Virus record (IMG/VR): IMGVR_UViG_3300010370_000130
Span: 1 to 33,038 of that record
DNA: 33,038 nt
Source of the DNA: a virus
Direction: 5' to 3' (one strand)
Part shown: piece by piece, positions 8,198 through 18,500 of the stretch
Layout: each line of letters opens with the position of its first letter
How positions within the stretch are numbered: position 1 is the stretch's first letter
Translations under genes and position numbers: made by a program
The notes under the pieces: generated by a model
Seen by the model: only the letters and a program-made list of their open reading frames with translations
What the model was told of the DNA's origin: nothing
The model's database searches: none

Positions 8198-8252
8198 AGT
8201 TTATTATCCAATATCGATATTTATCAAATCAAAATGAGTAATTTTTATACTT
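8198..8252 (-). promoter_or_regulatory. Intergenic region with degenerate late-promoter-like octamers
   Basis: This is the longest gap within the fibre block. On the minus strand it contains GATAAATA (8218-8225) and TATAAAAA (8242-8249), each one base away from the T4 late octamer TATAAATA. The nearer one is 20 bases before the 203-residue gene. A 10-base palindrome ATATCGATAT lies at 8211-8220. AT-rich DNA gives such near matches by chance, so this is only a candidate for separate late expression of the distal fibre genes. Confidence 0.35.
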
Positions 8253-9938
8253 TTATTGCTCCATTTGTAAAAGCGTAAATCCCATTGTTATATCTCTAGA
8301 CAATACATCCTTATTAACTATAGATAGATACATTGTTGTAGAGCTGGGAGAATCATTATTAAACCCTATAACAGCAGGTGTAAACAACTTAATAGATCCC
8401 CCTACTGTAGTAATTATTTCAGCTATCATACCAGTTACTTGAACTGATGCTGTAGTTTCTGCTCTGGTAGCATCAGCTAATCTAGACGCACTATCTGAAT
8501 AAATGCGAATCCTTGCGGGATATGTAACAGTTAATTTAGAAAGAGCATAGGTTTTATAAGCAGATAATTGTATAGTTGATGTAGATCCTGGAGGTATTGT
8601 GCCTGTGCTTGTTGTTAGAGATACTCTATTAGGTAAAACACCATTAGGAAAAACTGCAGAAGTGTATACAGTAAAACTACCAGTGCTTAAAACTGCCAAA
8701 GTTTGTCCTGAATTAGACTTAAATGCATGATAATCACTACTGTAGATGTGTAAATTATTTTGTAATTCTAATCTATTAGATGCAGTTGTAGTTCCACTGT
8801 TAATTGTAGTTAAGACAAACTTAGATCCATTTGCAGAAGAAGAAAAATTATCAAGTGCCTTAACACTGATCTCACCGCCAATGTTTCCAATTGAAGCAAT
8901 GGTAGCAGAATTAGAAATTTGACCTCTAAATTCTATCCTTCCTAATGTATCACCATTCTCTATAGCATTTCGTCTACCAGAAGCAGCACCACCTCTATTG
9001 GCAACAAAGGTTAATGCATTAGAATCTAACAAACTAAGATTATCATAATATGATAATGATTCTCGAGGAACTCCGTCTATTCTAACTCTAGAATTAACAA
9101 AGGTAAATTTTGTAGCTCCGAACGAAGTGTAAACTGTGCCATCATTTCTTTTTAATATAGAAGAGCTGTCATTTCCTATACCGCTGCCCACTAACATGTC
9201 AGTTAATGGAATATTATTTTCTGTAACCCATCCTTGAATAATGTGAGACTTTATTTGATCGATAGTAGCTGTAGTAGCAGTGTGTCTAGGAGCGTTAGGA
9301 GGATATGATTTTAAGACAAAGCTAGTTCCTACATTGCTAGCAGTATTAATTACACCTGTTAATCCATTGTCTTGCCAAGTTCCTTGAGCATAAAAAGTCA
9401 ATTCGCCAGTAGGAGTATGCCATGAATTTCCACTGTATCCACCACTGCCTAAAACAAACAATTTATCCTGATCTGCGGCAGCAAATTTAACTCCTTGAGA
9501 CATATTAGCATAGCTACCAATTACTGTAGGACTGTTAGGAATAATTTCATTAGATATAGTAGATGGATAATTTGCTCCATATCCTCTAATACCAATAGCC
9601 GTCTCAAAGGGCGAAATTGTATTGTCTATGAATAAGCTATAGTTGGTCGAAGAAGATGGAGATCCACCTATACTGGCTGCTTGAGAAACATCCAAATATT
9701 TAGAAATAGAAGTTGTAGCAGAACTAGAATTCCATCTAACAGTGCTTGTAGTATATAATGCCTGATCAGATGAAACTACCTCAGCTCTAATTTGTTGTAA
9801 CAGACTTGGATACGAAATTCTTCTAGTTAAAAGTTGATCCGTGCCAGGAACAGGAGTAGTTGCCCCAGAATGCGTGACAATAAACGCACTATTAAATGTA
9901 GCACTGTTAATTATTTGAAGTTCATTAACTCTAGTCAT
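8253..9938 (-). CDS. Tail fibre-like structural protein, function unknown
   Basis: This 561-residue protein is rich in Ser, Thr, Asn and Gly and strongly beta-prone, as expected for a fibre shaft. The N-terminal part (about 1-55) reads NELQIINSATFNSAFIVTHS followed by a helical patch PSLLQQIRAEVV, and may attach it to the baseplate. Internal parts such as GDTLGRIEFRGQISN and GSKFVLTTINSG look like fibre repeats. The C-terminal portion (about 445-561) is an all-beta, Thr/Ser-rich domain ending in GFTLLQMEQ, possibly a tip or binding domain. No known enzyme or collar motif is seen. It lies 4 bases after the 856-residue gene, with AAGGT about 9 bases before the ATG. A baseplate-attached fibre is the best reading. 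Confidence 0.72.
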   Translation of the reverse strand: MTRVNELQIINSATFNSAFIVTHSGATTPVPGTDQLLTRRISYPSLLQQIRAEVVSSDQALYTTSTVRWNSSSATTSISKYLDVSQAASIGGSPSSSTNYSLFIDNTISPFETAIGIRGYGANYPSTISNEIIPNSPTVIGSYANMSQGVKFAAADQDKLFVLGSGGYSGNSWHTPTGELTFYAQGTWQDNGLTGVINTASNVGTSFVLKSYPPNAPRHTATTATIDQIKSHIIQGWVTENNIPLTDMLVGSGIGNDSSSILKRNDGTVYTSFGATKFTFVNSRVRIDGVPRESLSYYDNLSLLDSNALTFVANRGGAASGRRNAIENGDTLGRIEFRGQISNSATIASIGNIGGEISVKALDNFSSSANGSKFVLTTINSGTTTASNRLELQNNLHIYSSDYHAFKSNSGQTLAVLSTGSFTVYTSAVFPNGVLPNRVSLTTSTGTIPPGSTSTIQLSAYKTYALSKLTVTYPARIRIYSDSASRLADATRAETTASVQVTGMIAEIITTVGGSIKLFTPAVIGFNNDSPSSTTMYLSIVNKDVLSRDITMGFTLLQMEQ

Positions 9939-9942
9939 ATTC

Positions 9943-12513
9943 TTAATACCTTTTTAACGTAGAAAATAGGTTTGGATTTCTTTCATCTTGTGTTTCTAAT
10001 GGAACATAATTTCCATCGAGCAATCTTGGATCACCGCCATAATAATAAGAATCTGGAAGATCAGCTTCTTTTTGTCTTATAAATCTAGCCTGCCTCACAT
10101 CACTGGTTAAAATTGATTCTGTTCCTGTCCAGATTTGTCCCTTCTTTTGAGTTACAATAAGAGACACACCCTTTTCAATTCCACCAGATTTTCTAAATCT
10201 AAAAGACGCAGTATTTAATACTAACGTCTGAGTACCAGTTATATAAAATTCCGCAGGATCTAATATCGCAGAAGTGCTAGTAACCGCTTCGTAGATTAAT
10301 CTAGAACTTTTTAGCAATTGGCTTCCGCCATAAAAAACCTGAATTTGATCTTCACCTGGAATATTAGGATCTAATGTTATACCAGTATTCGTGATTGTTG
10401 AAAATTGTTGAATCCCATATGTAGAAGTATTCATTGTGCTGGTTGTAAAAGTATAAACTAAATCCCCGGCACCTGGAATGGTTTGTAAAATACCCTGATC
10501 AATAACCTTGGTATTTGCATCTACAATTAATGATGGGCTTGTTCCTAATGTTCCTCGACGTAGTTGTGATAACACATCCCCATCTCTGCCAAAAAATTCA
10601 ATTCTTTCTCTGTCAATCAACACAACCGCAGGAACATTTTTTGCAGCATTCATAGGAGATAAACGCTCTTCTTCATAGACACTGATTGTATTGTTAGTAA
10701 ATTCTAAATCTTGAGTTAAAAAGGTAGAATGAAATGCAGATAAACGCTTATAATGTGTTCTATCAAACATATCATTAAAAATTCTATACCCATAAACCTT
10801 ATTTGCAGTTTCTGGTTGTTGTATTGTAGTAACTAATATTTCTGAATTATTTTCTGCTTCGATATCTGAAGATAATTGAATTGTTCTAAAATCTTCTAAC
10901 ACTTCAAAATCGTATCTATGAACTAGTGGTCTTCCATCTAGATAGACCCAAACATAATTGTCATCTAATACAGGCCTACCTAATGTAAATCTTCTAGCAC
11001 TATTCCAATAAAATTTTTCTGTTTCCATACTCATCTTATCATGATTATTAAATGTTGTCACTCTAAGATTTGTGCTAGAAATCGAAGAATTAAATTTCAA
11101 TACATTTCCTACAATGATATAATCGTGGTCAAATTGAGTGCTAGTAATACTGATCTTAGTTCCATCTGGATACAGATTATTCAATAAAATAATACTGTTA
11201 TTAGCTGAGTCAAAATTAAAATCGTATCCAGATCTTATCCTTGTTCCATTGGCATAAACATAGATAGAATCTGCTGTAAAATAGTTGGCTGCATAGACAT
11301 TTCTATTATCTATTCGATAACTGAGCTGATTATTTGTTTTCACATAGTTACTAACATATGGTGGTTCTTGGCGTATTCTTTCTGAGCTAGTTGCTGATAA
11401 GGCTTTTTCAACTATGGCTTTATCACTATAGGGTTCCGCAGCTCCTGGAGGGTAACTCAAAGTAAAATTTTGCTGAGGAACCGTTACTGTAAACACTTCC
11501 TCATGCATTCTATTAAATTTTATGTAGGGTGTATCAAAAAACCAAGCCTCTATCATGTTAAGATCGCCCGGCAAATTATAGCAATGCACTGCTGCTCTAT
11601 AATTGTCATCCCAATTAGTCGTAACCATATAACCGACCTGTGAAGGAGATGTAACTTCATTAATCTCCTTTCCATTTACTAAAACATATACTGATCTTAC
11701 ATCAGATGCAGCAACAAGGCTAGTTACAATTGAAGTATTAGTTGACGTAGATACAACAATTGATTGACTGTCTATTAATCCTTGACCACCAATCTTAACC
11801 ATAGTATATCCTGCTCTACCGTTGCTCGATTGAGGAGGTAAAATTATCTGCTTGCCTTGAACAAAAAATTGAGTGGATGATGTAAACGTAGTTGAGGTAG
11901 ATCTATCAAATACAACACCATTAAAATAAACCCTAATTCCAGCGGCAGATGTTTCATATACGCTAATGGTTGCAGTTGTAATTTTATTTTTCTTTACTGC
12001 AAACGAACCAGAAACTACTGTGGCATAAGATTCTGCATCTTTAGTATAAACATTAATTCCTAAGCTATCAGATGTATGGCCGGCTACCAATTCTTCAGGT
12101 GCATACATAGCGTTCGGAGATATAAAAGTATCGCCATCTACAATAACATCAAACCCTGATTCTCCTAAGGCATTTATATTAACAGCATTCGTCCAAGATC
12201 CTCCTATTATTGCAGTATCAACGGCCGATGGTTCAAAATCATATTTCCAGAACTCTACCCCCGGATCCGTATAGGTTGTAGCAGAAAAAACATAGCATTC
12301 TCCCTGATTTAAATTATTAATCTTGATCCCTAGTCGCCCTGTTACAGAGGTATCAGTAAAAACTTGATACCATTGAGTTGTTGTATTGCCAGGATTTACG
12401 GAATTAATAACAACATCGTTGACAAAAACATCAGTTCTAGACACATCAGAAATAATATTATCTGTCAGTAATATAACAGCTCTTGCTGTTGAAATAATAT
12501 CTATAGTTTTCAT
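9943..12513 (-). CDS. Large baseplate/fibre structural protein with repeated VYxNG modules (T4 gp8 position)
   Basis: This 856-residue protein sits right after the giant gene, where T4 keeps gene 8. I see no residue-level proof that it is gp8. It repeats a small beta module of the form V-Y-x-N/D-G followed by a strand pair, at about 180-215, 270-310, 414-461 (IYVYANGTRIRSGYDF), 518-566 (VWVYLDGRPLVHRYDF) and 723-765. A segment around 620-665 reads DRERIEFFGRDGDVLSQLRR and TLGTSP, a motif I associate with T4-like aquatic phage baseplate proteins. The end is LPDSYYYGGDPRLLDG. The ATG directly abuts the giant gene's stop (TAAATG, zero gap) without a Shine-Dalgarno, so its synthesis is probably coupled to that gene. 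A structural role at the baseplate or fibre base is likely. Confidence 0.75.
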   Translation of the reverse strand: MKTIDIISTARAVILLTDNIISDVSRTDVFVNDVVINSVNPGNTTTQWYQVFTDTSVTGRLGIKINNLNQGECYVFSATTYTDPGVEFWKYDFEPSAVDTAIIGGSWTNAVNINALGESGFDVIVDGDTFISPNAMYAPEELVAGHTSDSLGINVYTKDAESYATVVSGSFAVKKNKITTATISVYETSAAGIRVYFNGVVFDRSTSTTFTSSTQFFVQGKQIILPPQSSNGRAGYTMVKIGGQGLIDSQSIVVSTSTNTSIVTSLVAASDVRSVYVLVNGKEINEVTSPSQVGYMVTTNWDDNYRAAVHCYNLPGDLNMIEAWFFDTPYIKFNRMHEEVFTVTVPQQNFTLSYPPGAAEPYSDKAIVEKALSATSSERIRQEPPYVSNYVKTNNQLSYRIDNRNVYAANYFTADSIYVYANGTRIRSGYDFNFDSANNSIILLNNLYPDGTKISITSTQFDHDYIIVGNVLKFNSSISSTNLRVTTFNNHDKMSMETEKFYWNSARRFTLGRPVLDDNYVWVYLDGRPLVHRYDFEVLEDFRTIQLSSDIEAENNSEILVTTIQQPETANKVYGYRIFNDMFDRTHYKRLSAFHSTFLTQDLEFTNNTISVYEEERLSPMNAAKNVPAVVLIDRERIEFFGRDGDVLSQLRRGTLGTSPSLIVDANTKVIDQGILQTIPGAGDLVYTFTTSTMNTSTYGIQQFSTITNTGITLDPNIPGEDQIQVFYGGSQLLKSSRLIYEAVTSTSAILDPAEFYITGTQTLVLNTASFRFRKSGGIEKGVSLIVTQKKGQIWTGTESILTSDVRQARFIRQKEADLPDSYYYGGDPRLLDGNYVPLETQDERNPNLFSTLKRY

Positions 12514-15500
12514 TTATTGTAAATCTGTAAAAAATTCTACATTAGAAAAATCTTCCAAATTAGGACCAGTTTCTAAACTTCCAGATCCCCCGCCAAATAC
12601 TGTATCAATAACGCCCCCTCCTCCTGTAGGAGTTATAGCAGTAGCTACAGAGCTTACATACATAGAATATGTTCCTACTGATAATACAGTGCTAGACCCT
12701 GAACTTTCTTTAATTTCTACTACTAAATTAAATGCTGCTGCTGCATTTACTCCAGAATATTGAGCACTAGCATACCAAGGGGTAGATGCTGCTGTGCTTA
12801 TTGCTACCCAATTTCCTTGCTGAGGAGCTGTTAAACTAGTCACAGTGCTAGCAAATCCCGGGCCTGTAAATTGAACATTGCCAGTCCATACACCTGTTGG
12901 ATCGATTCTTGCTCGAACATAATATCCACTAGTTCCTGATGCATCATCTGTCCAGTATTGGGGATCAGGAACAAGCTCAATAATACTCAGTGAATCAGCA
13001 TCAGGACCTTCTAGTTTAGCGAACTCAAATTCCCCATTGGTTAATATCTTAACACTAGCATATGCTGTAGCTGCATTATTGGCCAACGAATAAACCTTGC
13101 TTTGATATTGTCCATATGCATTGGTTATTTGGTCTGCTATAGTAACATCTACATAGGTTGATGTATGATTTGTTAACATCAACCTAAAGATTTCATTACC
13201 TTCATAAATGCCGTCCGGATTTATAGCGAATGTTGCTGTGCTTACTTGATATCCAGCAGCTCCTTGGACCATAACAAACGAGCCTGTATAAGAACTTGTT
13301 GTTAAATCTGCTAAACTAATTGTTCCTGAAACTGTAGAAATAGTAAACGGAACAACGGTTCCAACAGGAAGATTAGTTGTCGTTAATGTTATCTTAGTAG
13401 AAGTTCCTTCAGAGACCAGACTTGGACTTGCTGTTAATGAATATGTTACTGGAGGTGTTACAGAAGTGTCTATAATTTCTACCTGAGTGCTTGTAGTAAA
13501 TCCAGTATAGGTGTTTTCCAAAACATTTAGATAGGTTCCTAATCTAAAGATAATATTTTCTGTATATTCAGTTGTTAGATCTTCTGCTATACCAATATTA
13601 AAAATTAGAGGGAAGTCATCCTGACTATAGGCAAGGATGCCTTCAGTTACTATTTGTCCAGAAACAAGATCGGCAGAAGTAATATAACTGCCAGAACTTA
13701 CAACATGGAAGACTCTGCCATCTGAACCAAAATCAATATTGGTTCCTGTTATCTCCACTTTAATTACATCGCCCTCGCTTGCGGTAGAAATTAGAGTCCC
13801 GTCTTGATTATAAGTTCTTATATAATAAATTGGAGATCCAATTGGTCGATCTCTTACTACAAAGGAGGTAGATGCTACAACTTTATAGTTTGCTGTTGAA
13901 GTAGTAAGCCAGGATGCAATACTAATAATAGCCGTTTCTGTTGTTTCAACGGTAGAAGTAGTAGCTGTGGTAATAAAGGTTAGAGGTAAACTATTTGCTG
14001 TGGTTGTAATTACAGTCCAGCTCGATGTCGATCCAGAAGTAAAATCACTATCAGTTACCTGTCCGGATAATCTATAAGCAAATGTTCTTCCATTTCCATA
14101 AAACACATCAGTTCCACTTATGGTAAATGTCGCAGTATATCCCTCCATAATAGCTGGAGATCCAGTAATTGTAAATTTGGGGAATACGCAAGGTCCTACA
14201 AAGAAATTATAATCACCTATTAATCTTTGTCTAGGTTCAATAGTTTCTAAAAGACTATAAGCTCTAACCGAAGCACTAGAAACATTTGTAACAGTATTAT
14301 AAGGTATTACAGCATCAGTCGCAGCCAGTGTTTGTGTAGAAATGACAGTAAAAATGTTGTTAGTAGTCGAATTAATAACATATAACCCGTCAAAACCTGA
14401 TGTTGTGATTCCAGAAATTTCTATTAAATCTCCTTTTCTCAAAGTTCCATAAAAAGGAATACTTGTTTGAAATGTAATATTAGAACCTGTAACTGTAGAA
14501 GTAGCTATTGCTCTAACAATTTTATATAATGGAGAACTAATTTGAATAGAATTCAATGAAGGATTGACCGATACTACTACAGTGTCAGTTCTAACTTTTA
14601 GTCTGTCAGTGTTTAGGAAATTTAGAACTTGACCAGGAACTATTCCAGTAGTGGTGTTTAGATATAATGTTGTTGTGCTTATAGAGGCTGTTGATATTAT
14701 ACGAGCTCTGGCATAATCACTAATATAATCATTAAATCCGCCCATGTCATATATGTTACCACTTTTGCTACCATTAATTAACTCGTCAGCATACATGTAT
14801 CCATACTGCTCTAAGTATGGAAGAATCTCATCAAGCCCGCCATAATTTCTTAATACTGTCGGAGTAATATTGTTTAAATTAAACCAACCAACCTTTTGTT
14901 CAGCAGTATAATTATACCAATCTTCTGGCAAAGTAGATAGCTGACCAAATCCCATTATTGGAGTTGAATAGTTGAACGGTAATCCTTGAAGATGTGCCTT
15001 AGGATACTCTAAACCCTTAATTAACAATGGCAAATCTTTGCCTGGCATTACTGCCGTAGGATTGTAGTAGTTATTGATCCTATCTATGGCGTTAAATAGA
15101 TTTATGCTCTTTTGATAAATGACTCTTAATGTTTTACCGGCTTTAGGTAGATAATTAACAAAAACAAATTTACTAAAATTCTTTTTATATCCATTATCAT
15201 CTTTACTGAAATGAACAATTTTATAATCAGCAGATAACACAAGCTTCTTATCCAATGTAGCAGATGTTAATAATTCATCAGGATTGGCAAGATATGGTAA
15301 CTCATATTCAGCGTTGATTCCGTCTGTTACTGTAGAAAAATCAACAGTTAAATCCCCAATCTCGGATCTTCTACTATATCTATCAAACTTCATAGTAATA
15401 ATATTTTTTCTAGTAGTTTCGTTTTCCAATACCGCACTTGCTGTAGCTGATTGCCCAGTAGGTGATGGATTTATATAAATTGTAGGATATGTTAAATAAC

Positions 15501-18500
15501 CTCTTCCGGAATAGGTAACAACAATCTTATAAACTTTACCATTTCTTAAATATGCTTCTGCCTGTGCAGGGGATGCAGGGTTTCCGCCAAATACTTGAAC
15601 AGTAGGTCTTGAAGTATATCCTTCTCCTCCACTACTAACAATTATTTCTTTAACCGTATAGGTGTAATTGTCAAACCAAGACTTCCACGGATATTCTGAT
15701 AATTTAGGATTACTCAATGAAGAAACTGTATCAATCCTATCTAAACTATCATTATAATAAGGAATAAGATCAAAGTCGGTAGTCAAAATTTCTGCATTTT
15801 CTAAGTTACCGTATGATCCTACAAAATTACGTATGTTTGTATGATAAGGTTTGATTTCTCTTACATAATTTTCATAGAATTCATTATTATCAAGTTGATA
15901 AACCGGTTTTTGATCTAACCTTTGAGTATTATTTTTTACCTTAACAAAGCTAGTCTTAAATGCCCAATCTAACAATTTTTGTTCTGTGAGAGCATATTTT
16001 ACCGCTTTGAAGAATAAGGTATTCCAATACCCCTTTAATCCATTGATAAAAATATTATCCTTTAAGCTCAATAAAATGTTCTTTATTTCTGTATCAGGCA
16101 ACTGATCATAAAGAGTTTCATCTAATGAAGCTTGGTCATAGGCTGTCTTGTCTATTAAAGAATTCCATAACTTGTCGTTCAACTTTATAGTGCCATTTTG
16201 TTTGAAAACAAGATTATAATTTGATTTAAAGTCACCCAATAATCCATCTTCTATTTTTTCAACGATAGCTTGGTTACCGTCACCCGAGTTCAATATTCGT
16301 ACATAATCTCCAGTGTTCAGACCTTGTATAAAGTCTAACTCCAAGGATGAATCTATAATATAGGTAATTGGTCTAACCTGATCAAAAACTTGAGAGCTCC
16401 AGTCTATATAATCCCAATATAAGGTAGTATTAAAGATTTGTGTTCTAACTTTATACCACGAATCTAACTGATAATTATAAAGATATTGAGACCATCTATT
16501 ATTAGAATTTTTATCTATAGCAACTATAACAGAATGAGGCCTTACTGTTAGGGTAGGGATAGTAGAAAATGAATGTCCGGAATTTACAACCTGGGCAGAA
16601 ATTATCCTGCCGGTTGAGTCTATTTCTGTTTTAATTTCAGCACTATTATTTGGAACAATAGAAACTTTAGGAGCGGTCAAATATCCAAATCCAGGATTTA
16701 TTATAGTAACTCCTACTATTTTTCCGTTGTTGACTACACATGAAATCTGTGCCTGAACATAATCAAAAGTTACTACATCTAATAACTGTGAATAATTATC
16801 AACTATAGTATCATACTCACCCAGCGATTCATCTGGAATTCTTTCAAAAGAATTTAATTTTGAAAAGTCATTTATACCAGTTATCTGATTTTGAGACAAT
16901 ATTGTATTAGCATACTCTATAACATTCCGAAGAGCCTCAACTCTATCTTTAAATAAGGTTTGTTGCGGTCTAATTCCTAGCCCATATCTGTTTCTAAAAC
17001 TTAATAAAGGATCTGGCACTATTCTGCCTTCTTCATCTCTACCAATTAAGCTGTCAATTAACTTCTTATTCAACAGCTCATGAGGCATTGTTTGAGAATC
17101 ACCTTCATGAATAAGCATCCATTCTGTATGTTTAGGAATTTGATTTTTTATAGTATCAAATGCTATATTGGCAGAAACTCTATCGTCTACGAGCTGTCCT
17201 TGAACGTTAGCAAATGCTAATGCATTTTTACTTATAATTTCAACAAACTCTAATCCCTGACTTAGAGGATTGGCAATATATTTAGAGACTTCTGAAGCTG
17301 TTGTTCTTCTATTTTTAGCTTTAGGCAATGTGACTTTGTTCTTGACCCAGAAATAATAAACATTTTCAAAGGATCCAGTAACGGTATTAAGAACTTGTTT
17401 TACAGAAACTACACTATTATCAGGATACTTAGGTTGTCCGCTTATACCTTTTGATAATCCGTACGAAGTATCAGCTTGTATAGACCATTCGCTTGGGAGT
17501 AGATCAGACTTTACCCATTCATATATATCAATGCTTGCACCAGGAAATAATCTACCCCAATTATTTTTCCTAAATAATTCATTTCCTTGCTCATACCAAA
17601 CATATTTGGCTGTGCTAAGATCCCACCATAATTCGCCAACATGTTCATCTAACCAATTAGTTTCAGTATCAACAACTGTGCTAGGTATGCCAATTGAATA
17701 TATTGCGGGATCAGATACTACTCTATAATTTAATTCTTGCTCAACTATTCCAGGAAGCTTGTTCTTTAACGGATCAAAAATATCTAGATACTCAATGACT
17801 TGATCTTTAGATGTATCTATAAGGGCAATTCTATTAAAGGTAGTAACATCAATTAATGGCTCTTGATATCTCAATTTCTTCCAGGTTGAAATTGAGTTAT
17901 CTAATTTTTTAAATTGATAAAATCTAGAATTATTTTGTAGTGAAGAAGAAATAGTATTATAGGGAGCTCCTACAAAAATACTGTTATTAGTAACACTGAT
18001 ACTACTTCCATATTTTCCACCAATTATCAAATCTTCTGGTAGTAGTTCGTCGGCCGCAACAAATGTTCCATTAAAATTATTGTATGCATAAACAGCACCG
18101 CTATCTGCTATAGAAGTTACAAATCTAGTTTGGTTATTATCAAACGTTGTTTGACCGGATCTCAGAGTAGTGTTTTGAAAAAACTCAACTACTTCAGATC
18201 GATTGGTCCCTAATGAACTTATCGATAATGTTTTTTCATCAGGGCTTAAACTAATTTTTTCAGCAAATATTAAATCCGTATTTGATAACGGATTTACAAT
18301 TATTTGAGTTAACGAATATTGACCTGAATTTTGTTTAGTGTAAACAGCGACTTTACCTCTAGTTAAAGGTCCATTCAAAGATTTCTTACTGCCAACGAAA
18401 ATATGTTTCCCTGTTTCAGAAACTTCTAGACTATATCCGTATTCGTCATCGATATCAAAAGGTGAATTTAAATTTTGTTTCCAAGAAAGATCTTGATCAA

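Noticed and set aside
8211-8220. Palindrome ATATCGATAT as an operator or attachment site
   Set aside because: It is short and AT-rich, has no second copy seen nearby, and no recombinase or repressor gene lies in the window.
12386-12763. Plus-strand 125-codon frame
   Set aside because: Antisense to the end of the giant gene and the start of the 856-residue gene; composition reflects Ser/Thr-rich codons on the opposite strand.
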